DNA of 64,000 bases from VXMT01 sp965204835. Lineage in GTDB: Bacteria; Chloroflexota; Dehalococcoidia; UBA2979. The stretch is taken from NCBI GenBank assembly GCA_965204835.1, contig OZ242017.1, forward strand, positions 2,046,001 through 2,110,000, in the 5' to 3' direction. The notes under the pieces are model-generated. The model was not told the DNA's origin and did no database searches. It saw only the letters and a program-made list of their open reading frames with translations. Of this stretch, positions 44,230-53,905 are shown piece after piece; the stretch's first letter is position 1, and each line of letters starts with the position of its first letter. Position numbers and translations under genes: made by a program.

Positions 44230-45378
44230 GTGACGCTCCTCGGTTCGATCAGGCACCCTCACGCGCTCACCTACGGCACGGTAGCGGTGGTGCTCTTCGT
44301 CACCATCGTGATCGCGCCCGTGCTGGCGTCGTTCGACGTGCCCCCGCTCAACCCGTTCGGCGCCGAGTCCAGCGAAGCTGAGGTCATCGGCGTCGAGGTC
44401 ACCGACCGGCGCCAGACCGAGGTGGGCGTCGTCCTCAGCGAGCGCGTCACGGTGCGGCTCGCGGGCAGCGAGGACGTCGCGATCGAGCGGCAGTTCGTCG
44501 AGGACGACCCGGTCGGCATCCGCGTCGAGGTGGGCGACGGCGTGCTCGTCACCGCGAACGAGACGCCCGACGGCACGACGTACTTCATCGCCGACCGATC
44601 GCGCAGCCTGGCGGTGTGGGTGCTGGCGATCGTGTTCGCGACGCTCGTGGCGCTGGTCGGGAGATGGCGCGGCGTCTGGTCGCTGGTCGGGCTGGCGGCG
44701 AGCTTCCTCGTGATCGTGCGCTTCATCATCCCGGCCATCCTGAGTGGCTGGGACCCGGTGAAGGCGATGGTGATCGGGGCGACGGTCATCGCGTTCACCA
44801 CGCTCGTGCTCGCGCACGGCGCGAACTGGAAGACCGTGGCCGCCATCGTGGGTACCGGCCTGAGCCTCGCGCTCGTGATCGCGTTCGCGAGCTTCGGCGT
44901 GGCGTTCACCGAGCTCACCGGTCTCGCCGACGAGCACGCCGTCGCGCTCAACATCCTCTCCGGCAACACCATCGACGCGCGCGGCCTGCTCCTCGCAAGC
45001 ATCATCATCGGCGCGCTCGGGGTGCTCGACGACGTGACCGCCACGCAGTCCTCGACCGTGTTCGAGCTGCACCGCGCCAACGACCACCTCGGCGCACACC
45101 AGCTGTTCGCGCGCGCGCTGAACGTCGGACGCGACCACATCGCGTCGACGGTGAACACGCTGGTGCTGGCCTACGTCAGCGCGTCGCTCCCGCTCGTGGT
45201 GCTGCTGGCATCGCAGCCCGAGCCGATCGGGCTGCTGATCAGCCGCGACCTCTTCGCGACGGAGATCGTGCGCACGCTGATGGGCAGCACGGGCATCGTG
45301 GCCGCCGTCCCGATCACCACCGCCATCGCCGCCGTGCTCGCCACGATCGTCGGGCCGGGCGAAGAGCCCGGCGCCTGA
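44230..45378 (+). CDS. YibE/F-family membrane protein
   Basis: A 382-residue protein with an N-terminal helix, an extracytoplasmic beta-rich part (about residues 45-120: VGIRVEVGDGVLV) and seven or so hydrophobic helices, with the family motifs GLAASFLVIVRFIIPAI, ILSGNTIDARGLLLAS and GVLDDVTATQSSTVFEL. YibE/F proteins are thought to be transporters or efflux-related, without a settled substrate. GTG start at 44230; the upstream frame has no family match. Convergent with the Type ISP gene. Confidence 0.85.
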   Translation: MTLLGSIRHPHALTYGTVAVVLFVTIVIAPVLASFDVPPLNPFGAESSEAEVIGVEVTDRRQTEVGVVLSERVTVRLAGSEDVAIERQFVEDDPVGIRVEVGDGVLVTANETPDGTTYFIADRSRSLAVWVLAIVFATLVALVGRWRGVWSLVGLAASFLVIVRFIIPAILSGWDPVKAMVIGATVIAFTTLVLAHGANWKTVAAIVGTGLSLALVIAFASFGVAFTELTGLADEHAVALNILSGNTIDARGLLLASIIIGALGVLDDVTATQSSTVFELHRANDHLGAHQLFARALNVGRDHIASTVNTLVLAYVSASLPLVVLLASQPEPIGLLISRDLFATEIVRTLMGSTGIVAAVPITTAIAAVLATIVGPGEEPGA

Positions 45379-45393
45379 CGCCCGCCGACGCGC

Positions 45394-48300
45394 TCACTCC
45401 GCCTCGCGCAGCTCCGGCAGCCCGCGCACGATGCGCATGGTCTCGACGCTGACCGTCACGATGCGCTTGACGAGGTCGAGGACGTAGCGAGGCTCGCCGC
45501 GCTCGAGGCCCCAGTCGTTGACGTCGTTGACGATGCCCGAGGCCTTGTCGGTCTTGACCTGGTAGCGGTCGATGAGCCACGCCAGCGCCGAACGCGGGCC
45601 CACGACGTAGTCGTGTGCCTCGTCGGGGATGCCGGCGAGCGTGATCCAGTCGTTGTAGACGATGCGCGAGCGGTCGGGCTCGCGGGTCTTGCCGCCCCAG
45701 CGCATCTTCTCGACGCGGTAGCGCTCCGGCCCTGAAGGCACGCCCCCCCCCCCCCCCCCCCCCCCCGAATATTCGTCGAGCGGGTACGGTTCGACGTCCT
45801 CGTAGCCGATGTGGAGGTCGAGCAGTTGCTGGCCGGCCTCCGCGAAGGCGTCGAACGTCTCGCGGTCCGCAGGGTCGGGGATGCGCGCGACCAGGCGTGC
45901 GAGGTCCGTGGCGTAGCGCTCGCGGTAGTGAGGCGAATGAAGCACACCGTAGACGTAAGCGAAGAGCTGATCTGGCGTCACGTCGTCGCCGAGGCGAGTC
46001 CGATAAGCGCCGAGACTCTCTTGATTTATGTTGCTTCGCCGACCTGCGGGTTCGCCGGGCAGCAGCGCCTGTTGTCCTTGAGACTGTCGTGTCTCGTAGA
46101 TGTACCGAGGGAAGAAGCGCCCTGAGTCGAGCCCAGTGAAACTCACATTAGGGATCGTATCGGTGGCCAGGACACCCAGCGTGTCGGAGCGGGCTGCAGG
46201 CATTACGAAGATCCCTGGCGCCCGCTCGATGCCGGCGCGGAATATGCGTGGCATCTGCCCAACGGCGCTATTGAGTCCTCGATCCATATAGAGGCGCTGA
46301 TGAAAGAAGACGCGGTAGCTCGCGAGCCGGTAGCCGCTGTTGTCCAAGTCAACCGACTGGCCGCGACTCAGTCGTTGCTCTGCTGCCCTATCCCAAGCAA
46401 AGCGTCTGGCGTCACGGTTCGCGAACTGCCTGGCGGCCTCCAGCCGCGGGACTGCGGGAGCGATCCGATCAAACTCAGTGACTTGTTCGTTGAAGAAGGC
46501 GATGGTCCGCTCGACGTGTTCTTGCAAGCTCGCAGACGACGAGTTGTAAACCCATGTGTCGCGCGCGGTGACGAGCCCGAGCGTGGATGTCCCGAAGATT
46601 GGTTTCGCCCCTTGTGGCTGATTCTGTATCTCAGCGAGTGGCCGCAAGCCGACGAAGCGTCCGCTGCGCTGGTTTATCCAGTCCCCAGCGTCATTTGGGG
46701 TGACGCGCGCCCAGTCCATCCCGCCAAGTTGCGCGCCTCCAACCGTCTCCAGCTTCTGCTCGCGCGTGAGGTAGTTGCCGATGTCGCGGTAGTGGATATC
46801 GGCGGTGCCGGCAACAGGGCCGGGAAGCTTGACCAGCAAGAGCACCGCGACGGTGGCGCGGCTCCCTTGGCCGAACACCTTGCCGCCCTCGCGGCGCACA
46901 GTCTCTCCGGAGCCTCGGGTGTTCCCTCTAAGGTTATAGATCCATGCTTCGTGGAACTCCGACGCCACCGCCTTGCGGAACCCATCGAAGCTCGGGTTGT
47001 CGACGAAGCCGCCGTTGGTCACAAACCCGACGATTCCACCGGCCGGAGAGTTCAGAACCCGATTCGAAGCCCAGCGAATGGCGCGTGTGTACGAGTCGTA
47101 TAGGCCACGCTTTAGGCCTGCCACAGACTGCGCTGCGTAGGTCCCTGTGATCGAATTGTCCAGCGTCGAGTACGACTGGTTTTGGTTCAGGTCACTCTGC
47201 TCTCGTTGCCCAATCGACCAAGGCGGGTTCGAGACCAGCACGCGGATGTCGAGGTCTCGCTGGCGCTCCGCTCGGGCGTTGTTGCGAGGGAAGAACACCT
47301 CGTCCATCGGGTCGCCCTCTTCCGAGAGCTGGAACGTGTCGGTCAACACGATTCCCTGGAATGGCTCGTATTCGCGCTCGATACCGGCTTCCGCCAGCGC
47401 CTCTCGATAGACGCTCTCGATGTTCACGCCGGCGATGTAGTACGCGAGCAGCATGATCTCGTTCGCGTGCAACTCCTCGCGGTACTTGCGCTGTAGGTCG
47501 TCCGCCCCGATCAGCCCCAACTGCAGCAGGCGGGCGATGAACGTCCCCGTACCCGTAAACGGGTCGAGGATGTGGACGCCCTCGTCCCCCAACGACGCGT
47601 CGAAGTGCTCGCGCAGGAGGTCGGAGACGGCGCGGATGATGAAGTCCACGATCTCGACAGGCGTGTAGACGATGCCCAGCCGCTCGGCGTCGCGCGGGAA
47701 CGCCTTGCGGAAGAAGTTCTCGTAGAGCTCGATGGCGACGCGCTGGCGGCCCGCGGCGTTGTCGATGCCCTCGGCGCGGCGGCGGACGCTGTCGTAGAAG
47801 CCCGCGAGCGCCGTCGTCTCGGACTCCAGCCCCTTGTCCTCGAGCTCGGCGAGCACTCCCTCCATCACCTGGCTCACCGGGTTGCGCGTGGTGAACTCGG
47901 AGTTCCCGAACAGCGCGTCGAAGACGGGCTTCGTGATCAGGTGCTGGCTCAGCATCCCGGCCGCGTCGTCGTCGCTGATGGAGTCGTTGAGGTTGTTGCG
48001 CAGCGCCGCGACGAACTCCTCAAACCGCTCGCCGACGCCGGAGTCGGGCGCGTCGATCAGCGCGCGGATGCGCTCGTGGTGTCGACGCGCGATCTCGCCG
48101 ACCGACTCGGCCCACTGCTCCCAGTAGCGACGCTCGCCGCAGCGCTCGACGATCCTCGCGAAGATGGCCTCGCGCCACTGCTCGATGCGCTCGTCGATGC
48201 CACTGAGCACCTGCTGCGTGGCCTGTTCCGCGGCGCCTGAGCCGTCGGCGTCACCGTCCTGCCCGCCGCCTCGTGGGCCGACGCCGATCACGGAGACCGG

Positions 48301-50208
48301 CCCGCCCGCGGTGCTGCGGTTGAGGTCGAGCTTGTTCACCCAGGCGTCGAAGCGCTCGTCGTGGGAGCGCAGCGCCTGCAGTACCTCCCAGACGTGCGCG
48401 TACGCGGTGCTCTTGTCGAGCGCCGAGGCGGCGTCCTCCCCGGACGGGACGACGACCGGGAGGATGACGTAGCCGTACTGCTTGCCCTCGGCGCGACGCA
48501 TCACGCGCCCCACGGCCTGCACGACGTCAATCTGCGACTTCCGCGGCTGCAGGAAGAGCACCGCGTCCAGCGCGGGCACGTCGATGCCCTCGGTGAGGCA
48601 GCGCGCGTTGGAGAGGACGTGGCACTGCCCCTCCATGACCAGCGTCTCGGCGCCGAGCCACGCGAGGCGCTCGGCGCGCACGAGCACACCGCTCTTGCCG
48701 TCGACGTGCTCCGCCTCGACCTCGATGCCGCGCTGCTCGCGGCCTTCGTCGTCCTGCAGCGCCCCGACGAGTTCGACGAAGCGCTGCGATGCCGCGATGG
48801 TGTTGGAGAAGGCGACGGCGCGCTGCATCGGCGCGGGGTCGCCCTCGAACTGGTTCTGCTCGGGATCGAGCTTGGCGAGCCCGTTGAGGCAGCCGATCAC
48901 CCGGCCGACGTCGCCGACGCTGAGCCCCTCGCTGTCTGCGAGCTCGACCTGGTACTCGCGTGCGATCTGCTCCTCGTCCATCACGAGGATCGCGACCTTG
49001 TAGTCGCTCAACAGGTCCTGCTCGACCGAGTCGGCGAAGTTGAGCCGGTGCAGCTCCGGACCGAAGGTCGCCTCGTCGTCCATCGAGGCCACGTAGGCGT
49101 CGGCCTGCTCGGCCTTCTGCTTCGCCGACGGGTTGTAGAGGCGCGGCGTCGCGGTCATGTAGAGCCGCTTGTTCGCGCGGATCGCATCGCCGTCGTGGAT
49201 CCTGAGGAAGCTCGATCGCTCCTCATCCTTGAGCGTGTACCCGGTGGTCCGGTGCGCCTCGTCGCAGACGGCGATGTCGAACTCGGGCATGCCGGCGTCC
49301 TGAGCCTGGCGGATCACGTCCATCGACTGGTACGTGGTGAAGACCACCGTGAGCCGATCCGGCGCCTCGGCGGCAGCAGCCTGCGCCAGCGCCTCGGGGT
49401 TGGTGGTGGCGGGGATCGGGAGGTCGTAGACGTGCGCCCCGTCGCTGTCCCCTCTCCCGACCTTCGGGTCGGAGCAGACGGCGAACGCGCGGATCGGGGT
49501 CACCGCGTCCGCGCCCCACGCCCGCAGCGCCTGGTTGACGAGCGAGATCGAGGGAGCAGCGAAGAGCACGCGACCGCCCGGCCCTGCAATCTCCTCGGCC
49601 GCGCGGAGGGACGTGAACGTCTTGCCGGTGCCGCAGGCCATGATCAGCTTCCCGCGGTCGTGCACCTCCAGGCCGGCGAGCACGTCGTCGACCGCGCGCC
49701 GCTGGTGGTCCCTCAGTTCCTTGAGCGGCAGCTCCTCGAGCGGAGCTGCCTCGTCGTTGAGGTAGGCCTCCCAGTCGATCGTCGTGGCCTCGAGGCCGAA
49801 GAGATCGAGCCGCTGGACGGGCGTCCTGCGGTTGCTGAGCTTGCGCAGGACGTTCGGGCTCCAGTTCGGAGTCGTGCTCACCACGTAGAGCTCGTCGAAG
49901 CGGGCATCGTCGCGTGCGAGGAACGAATCGAGGTCGTCCTGGTAGAGCTTGCTTGAGGGGTCGTAGCACTTGCACTGGAAGGCGGTCAGCCCGCCGTCCT
50001 CGCGCTCGGCGACGAGGTCGCACCAGTTGTCGGGACCGTCCCGGTCCGGCCACTCGCTCCAGCGCCAGACGCGCGTGTAGCGATCCCGGTACTGCTTGTC
50101 GGTGCTGAGCACCTGCTGGACGAGCGGCTCGAACTGCCGGCCGCGCTCCCGCGGGTCGGGGTAGGTCTCGCAGAGCATCTCGTACACGTCGGCGAACGTC
50201 GCTGGCAC
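45394..50208 (-). CDS. Type ISP restriction-modification enzyme (helicase-nuclease-methyltransferase in one chain)
   Basis: A 1604-residue single-chain enzyme like LlaGI/LlaBIII (about 1570-1580 residues). Order: Mrr-like nuclease (residues 1-130; DLVAER...FQCKCY), SF2 helicase (Walker A MACGTGKT about 190, VCDEAHRT about 314, TATPRLY), coupler, N6-adenine methyltransferase (motif I DPFTGTGTF about 880, motif IV NPPW about 993), then target recognition domain. The enzyme methylates one strand and cleaves unmodified DNA after translocation, so it needs no partner. GTG at 50208 has GGAGGG upstream; the longer frame covers tRNA genes. A run of 24 G (coding strand) lies at residues 1481-1488. Confidence 0.93.
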   Translation of the reverse strand: MPATFADVYEMLCETYPDPRERGRQFEPLVQQVLSTDKQYRDRYTRVWRWSEWPDRDGPDNWCDLVAEREDGGLTAFQCKCYDPSSKLYQDDLDSFLARDDARFDELYVVSTTPNWSPNVLRKLSNRRTPVQRLDLFGLEATTIDWEAYLNDEAAPLEELPLKELRDHQRRAVDDVLAGLEVHDRGKLIMACGTGKTFTSLRAAEEIAGPGGRVLFAAPSISLVNQALRAWGADAVTPIRAFAVCSDPKVGRGDSDGAHVYDLPIPATTNPEALAQAAAAEAPDRLTVVFTTYQSMDVIRQAQDAGMPEFDIAVCDEAHRTTGYTLKDEERSSFLRIHDGDAIRANKRLYMTATPRLYNPSAKQKAEQADAYVASMDDEATFGPELHRLNFADSVEQDLLSDYKVAILVMDEEQIAREYQVELADSEGLSVGDVGRVIGCLNGLAKLDPEQNQFEGDPAPMQRAVAFSNTIAASQRFVELVGALQDDEGREQRGIEVEAEHVDGKSGVLVRAERLAWLGAETLVMEGQCHVLSNARCLTEGIDVPALDAVLFLQPRKSQIDVVQAVGRVMRRAEGKQYGYVILPVVVPSGEDAASALDKSTAYAHVWEVLQALRSHDERFDAWVNKLDLNRSTAGGPVSVIGVGPRGGGQDGDADGSGAAEQATQQVLSGIDERIEQWREAIFARIVERCGERRYWEQWAESVGEIARRHHERIRALIDAPDSGVGERFEEFVAALRNNLNDSISDDDAAGMLSQHLITKPVFDALFGNSEFTTRNPVSQVMEGVLAELEDKGLESETTALAGFYDSVRRRAEGIDNAAGRQRVAIELYENFFRKAFPRDAERLGIVYTPVEIVDFIIRAVSDLLREHFDASLGDEGVHILDPFTGTGTFIARLLQLGLIGADDLQRKYREELHANEIMLLAYYIAGVNIESVYREALAEAGIEREYEPFQGIVLTDTFQLSEEGDPMDEVFFPRNNARAERQRDLDIRVLVSNPPWSIGQREQSDLNQNQSYSTLDNSITGTYAAQSVAGLKRGLYDSYTRAIRWASNRVLNSPAGGIVGFVTNGGFVDNPSFDGFRKAVASEFHEAWIYNLRGNTRGSGETVRREGGKVFGQGSRATVAVLLLVKLPGPVAGTADIHYRDIGNYLTREQKLETVGGAQLGGMDWARVTPNDAGDWINQRSGRFVGLRPLAEIQNQPQGAKPIFGTSTLGLVTARDTWVYNSSSASLQEHVERTIAFFNEQVTEFDRIAPAVPRLEAARQFANRDARRFAWDRAAEQRLSRGQSVDLDNSGYRLASYRVFFHQRLYMDRGLNSAVGQMPRIFRAGIERAPGIFVMPAARSDTLGVLATDTIPNVSFTGLDSGRFFPRYIYETRQSQGQQALLPGEPAGRRSNINQESLGAYRTRLGDDVTPDQLFAYVYGVLHSPHYRERYATDLARLVARIPDPADRETFDAFAEAGQQLLDLHIGYEDVEPYPLDEYSGGGGGGGGVPSGPERYRVEKMRWGGKTREPDRSRIVYNDWITLAGIPDEAHDYVVGPRSALAWLIDRYQVKTDKASGIVNDVNDWGLERGEPRYVLDLVKRIVTVSVETMRIVRGLPELREAE
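45743..45766 (-). repeat. 24-base homopolymer (poly-G on coding strand) inside the Type ISP gene
   Basis: Twenty-four consecutive C on the plus strand encode a Gly run at about residue 1481 of 1604. Tracts of this length slip during replication; a change of one or two bases would frameshift the last 120 residues. An assembly or sequencing artefact cannot be excluded. Confidence 0.9.
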
Positions 50209-50335
50209 GGCAGCCCTCCGCGCTGTTATCACAATCGAGGTACTACTAACGTGGTGGAGCCTACCCGGCACCCGACGTAGGCGCAGCCGGACCTGGACCA
50301 CGAAGGGGCGCGAATCCACGTCGCGTCGGCGGTGC

Positions 50336-50364
50336 TTCACTCCCCGCAGACGCGTTGCTAGACT
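50336..50364 (+). promoter_or_regulatory. Promoter of tRNA-Trp/Leu/Cys cluster
   Basis: TTCACT and TAGACT are spaced 17 bases apart, and tRNA-Trp begins 12 bases after the -10. TAGACT also stands before tRNA-Gln. Confidence 0.5.
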
Positions 50365-50375
50365 CGATGGGGCGC

Positions 50376-50451
50376 AGGAGTGTAGCTCAGCTGGAAGAGC
50401 AGCGGTCTCCAAAACCGCAGGTCGGGGGTTCGAGTCCCTCCACTCCTGCCA
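50376..50451 (+). tRNA. tRNA-Trp (anticodon CCA)
   Basis: Acceptor stem AGGAGTG pairs with CACTCCT, then G and encoded CCA. The loop CTCCAAA between GCGGT and ACCGC gives anticodon CCA. D-loop AGCTGGAAGA is normal. Confidence 0.97.
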
Positions 50452-50462
50452 GATACACACCT

Positions 50463-50549
50463 GCCGAGGTGGTGGAATTGGCAGACACGCCGTCTTGAGG
50501 GGGCGGTGCCCGCAAGGGCGTATGAGTTCGAGTCTCATCCTCGGCACCA
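50463..50549 (+). tRNA. tRNA-Leu (anticodon GAG)
   Basis: Acceptor stem GCCGAGG pairs with CCTCGGC, followed by A and CCA. The anticodon loop TTGAGGG gives GAG, and a long variable arm (TGCCCGCAAGGGCG) marks a class II tRNA. Confidence 0.96.
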
Positions 50550-50659
50550 GCAATCACCGCGCTCCGCGCCCCGCCTTGCGGGGCGCGACGCTGTTCACGG
50601 ACCCTCGATGCGCCCCGCGCTGGAAACCGCAGCGCGCACCGGCGACAATCGATGTCCGG

Positions 50660-50733
<74 letters not shown>

Positions 50734-50766
50734 ACCAGCTTCCCCGAGCAGCCGAACCGCTCGCCG

Positions 50767-52176
50767 ATGACCACCACCGACCTCACCGCGACCGCCGCCC
50801 TGCTCGACTGGGCCGCCTCGTACCGCCTCGACGACGCCGACGCGGCGCAGGTCCGCTACCTGCTGCTCGACCACGCGGCCAACAGCCTCGGCGGCCTCGA
50901 CGCTGAGTCGACGCGCACCGTGCGGCGCTTCGTCGCCGGCCGGCCGGGGCCGAGCCCCGCGCCCGGCGGCCTTCGAGCGCCCGAGGAGTACGCCGCGCTC
51001 GTCGCCGGCGTCAGCGCGCACGCGCTCGAGTCCGACGACACGCACCAGCCCTCGTCGTCACACCCCGGCTCCGCGGTCTTCCCGGTCGCGCTCGCGCTCG
51101 CCGAGTCCGCCGACGCGGACTTCGACGCCTTCGCCGAGGCGGTCGTCACGGGGTACGAGGTGATCGCACGCATCGGCGAGGCCGCCACCGCGGCCGGGCA
51201 GTACGCGCGCGGCTTCCACCCGACGGGGACCGTCGGTGTCTTCGGCGCGGCGGTGACGGCCGGGCGCCTGCTCGGCCTCGACGCGGGGCAGCTGCGCTCC
51301 GCGCTGGGCGTCGCGCTCAGCCAGTCGGCGGGCTCGATGGCATTCCTCGACGGCGGCGCGTGGACGAAGCGGCTGCACCCCGGCTGGGCGGCGCACGCCG
51401 GCATCGTCGCCGCGCGGCTCGCCGCGCTCGGGTACATCGGGCCGCTCGACCCCATCGCCGGGCGGTCGGGCTTCCTGCAGGCCTACACCGACACACCGGA
51501 GCCGGGCGCGCTGACCGCCGGCCTCGGGACTGCCGACCTCGCGGTCCACACCACGAGCATCAAGGCGTACGCCTGCTGCCGCTACAACCAGGCGCCGATC
51601 GACGCCCTGCTCACGCTCGTCCATGGGCACGACCTCGCACCCGACGACATCGCGCGCGTCCGCGTGGGCGTGCTGGAGGCGGGGTGGAGCATCGTCGCGG
51701 AGCCCGAGGCGGAGAAGCGCCGCCCCACCTCGATCGTCGATGCGCAGTTCAGCATGCCGTACGCGGCTGCGGTGGCCGTGCTGCACCGCGCCGCGGGCAC
51801 CCGCCAGTTCCGCCCCGACGCGATCGCCTCGCCCGACGCCGCCGCGTTCATGGACCGTGTCGAGTGCTACCGCTCGGAGCACCTCGAGGCGATCTTCCCC
51901 CGGCACTGGCCCGCCGAAGTCGAGGTCGAGCTCACCGACGGCCGCGTGTTGCGCGAGTACGTCGAGGGCGCGAAGGGCGACCCGGAGCGCCCGCTCTCCC
52001 CGGCCGAGCTCGAAGCCAAGTTCGCCGACCTCACCGACCGCACCCTGACGGCCGATGGCCGCACGCGGGTCGTCGACGCCGTGCGCGGGCTCGGCGACGG
52101 CGTGACGCCCCGCGAGCTGGCAGGGCTGCTGGGGGGCGTCGGCATCCTCGAGTCGGGGGTTGCGGCGCTCGACTGA
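50767..52176 (+). CDS. MmgE/PrpD-family protein (2-methylcitrate dehydratase-like)
   Basis: A 469-residue MmgE/PrpD-fold protein. Characteristic segments are LLDHAANSLGG, ESDDTHQPSSSHPGSAVFPVALALAE, the GFHPTGTVGVFGAAVTAGRLLGLD block and KAYACCRYNQAPIDALL. Members include 2-methylcitrate dehydratase and aconitate decarboxylase; many others are uncharacterised, and no other methylcitrate-cycle gene is nearby. The start at 50767 has no clear ribosome-binding site; upstream frame runs over tRNAs. A degraded copy of its 3' end occurs at 56.2 kb. Confidence 0.87.
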   Translation: MTTTDLTATAALLDWAASYRLDDADAAQVRYLLLDHAANSLGGLDAESTRTVRRFVAGRPGPSPAPGGLRAPEEYAALVAGVSAHALESDDTHQPSSSHPGSAVFPVALALAESADADFDAFAEAVVTGYEVIARIGEAATAAGQYARGFHPTGTVGVFGAAVTAGRLLGLDAGQLRSALGVALSQSAGSMAFLDGGAWTKRLHPGWAAHAGIVAARLAALGYIGPLDPIAGRSGFLQAYTDTPEPGALTAGLGTADLAVHTTSIKAYACCRYNQAPIDALLTLVHGHDLAPDDIARVRVGVLEAGWSIVAEPEAEKRRPTSIVDAQFSMPYAAAVAVLHRAAGTRQFRPDAIASPDAAAFMDRVECYRSEHLEAIFPRHWPAEVEVELTDGRVLREYVEGAKGDPERPLSPAELEAKFADLTDRTLTADGRTRVVDAVRGLGDGVTPRELAGLLGGVGILESGVAALD

Positions 52177-52194
52177 GGCGTGGCGGGCATCCGC

Positions 52195-53905
52195 CTACAG
52201 CTTCCGGCAGTCCTCGACGAGCAGCGGTTCCTGGTGCAGGCCATCCCTGAACGCTTCCTCGAAGGCGCGGTTTGCGATCCGCCCGTGCCACCGGGGGATG
52301 AACGGGACGAACTCCCCGTCCACCGTCGCAGCGACCCTGGCGCCGAGGGGGCAAGCCTCCATGAGCGCACGGCGCAGGTCGCCCACAGAGCCGCTCACGG
52401 TGATGAGCGTGCGGACGGGGTGGAGCTCGGGGAGCAGGGCAGGCGAGGTCGGCACGGTCACGTTCGCGACCGGCATCGGCTCGAAGCCCTGTGCCACGTC
52501 GCCGCTCTCGTGACGCAGCGGGGTCACGCCGGGGGTGTACGCGACGGTGACGACGTCATCAGAGTCCACGGGCTCCGGGAGCGTCAGGCGCACCTCCCGA
52601 TGGAGGGTCGGAATGGAGCGAAACACGACAGAGGCGGTACTGACAGCTCGATTCGATCCGTTCACGGTGACGCTGAAGTCACTTCCGTCCGGCACTCGAT
52701 CCAGGTCGGGGTACGGTCGGAACCACACGCTCAGGGTCCGACCGTCGACCTCGGCCCAGTTGAACTCGGGTGGCCCCCCGATGTTGCGGACGAGAAGGGG
52801 GCCGAAGCTCTCTACTTCGTCGCCGTGCTCGTCGCGGAGCGGGGTCCCTCCCCTGGTGTAGGCGAGCGTTACCTCCGCTCCGGCAGCGACGGGGGTGGAC
52901 AGCACCAGGATCAGGAAGCTCGAAGTGCCCTGCCATCCCCGGGGGTGCACCTGCTTGAGCGAGCGATGCACACCGCCGACGGTCACCGTGAAGTCGGCGG
53001 CGGCGGGAAGCTCCGAATAGGTGATCGCCTGGTCAAAGCGCATGAACATGATGGCTCCATCAATGTCCGCCCTGAGGAACCTCGCGGGACCGTAGTGATT
53101 CGCAACCCGTTCGGGCCCGAAGCCGGGCACTTCGTTGCCGTACGCGTCGCGCAGCGGCGTCCGGCCCTTCGTGTAAGCAAGCGTCACTGTGTCTCCCGGC
53201 GCGAGAGGCGGACCGCCCATCAGGAGCGTCACAGCCGAGTAGAACCCCCTGGCGGCGGTCGCGATCGTCCCGCCTGATGCAAGCGTGTGGAACCTCCGCA
53301 GCGGCGGACGCCCATTCGGGTGGGTGTCTATCGAGGTCGGCTGCTGCGCCACTCCATTCACCGTGATCGTGAAGTCTGAGGTCGAGGGCATCGATCCCGG
53401 GGCGAGCGCGAGTAGCGTCCACGGACGTGGCCACCACCTTCCATGAGTCGAAGTACTGTTGCGCGTTCGCCGATTGCAAGGAGGGCGTTGAGGTGTGGTT
53501 CGTGACCGACTGTGCGCTGAAGCCCTCGACTTCGACCCCGTCGCGGGCGCGGAGCGGCTGCTCGCCCGCCGTGTAGGACACCGTCACCGTCTCGCCCTCG
53601 ACGACGCGTTCAGCGAGGGTGAGCCGGACGAAGTGACGGTTGGGCACCCGCGCATGGGCGACGGCGCGCTGCTCGCCGTCGACAGCGACCTCGAAGTCCC
53701 CGGCACCTGGCACCGATGACGTGTCGAGCTTCGCGCTGAACTCCATGTCCAGCGCGTCGCCGTCGACCTCAGCGGCAGTGAGTGTCGGGCGGTCCAGTGC
53801 GTCCACAGCCTGGACCGATGCCGTGAGGCCGAGCGTGAGCAGGAGCGCCAGCGCTGCGGGCAAGACGGCCCACAACGGACGGCCAGTGAGCCAGTGCAGG
53901 GTCAC
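52195..53905 (-). pseudogene. SwmB-repeat secreted protein gene with a frameshift
   Basis: Two frames together encode one protein of about 570 residues: a signal-peptide-like start (LHWLTGRPLWAVLPAALALLL), then four repeats of about 100 residues that each end in the pattern TVTVSYT-G-xPLRD-x-x-G-x-EV, as in SwmB/SWM repeats of bacterial surface proteins, and an 80-residue tail. The frame changes near 53399-53402, where deleting one G of a GGGG run restores a continuous reading across repeat 2 (ARPGSMPSTSDF). It is either a real pseudogene or a single-base sequence error. The IS256 element ends just upstream of the GTG at 53905. Confidence 0.75.

Noticed and set aside
45378..45394. Possible CRISPR or short repeat array near the poly-C tract
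   Set aside because: The tract is a single homopolymer with no spaced repeats; no CRISPR-like repeats were seen anywhere in the window.
48361..49956. 531-residue frame opposite the Type ISP helicase region
   Set aside because: Antisense shadow with Val/Arg/Asp-rich composition and no motif.
50209..50553. N-terminal extension of the Type ISP protein
   Set aside because: It reads through antisense tRNA-Trp and tRNA-Leu (typical false peptide patterns) and a good ribosome-binding site precedes GTG 50208.
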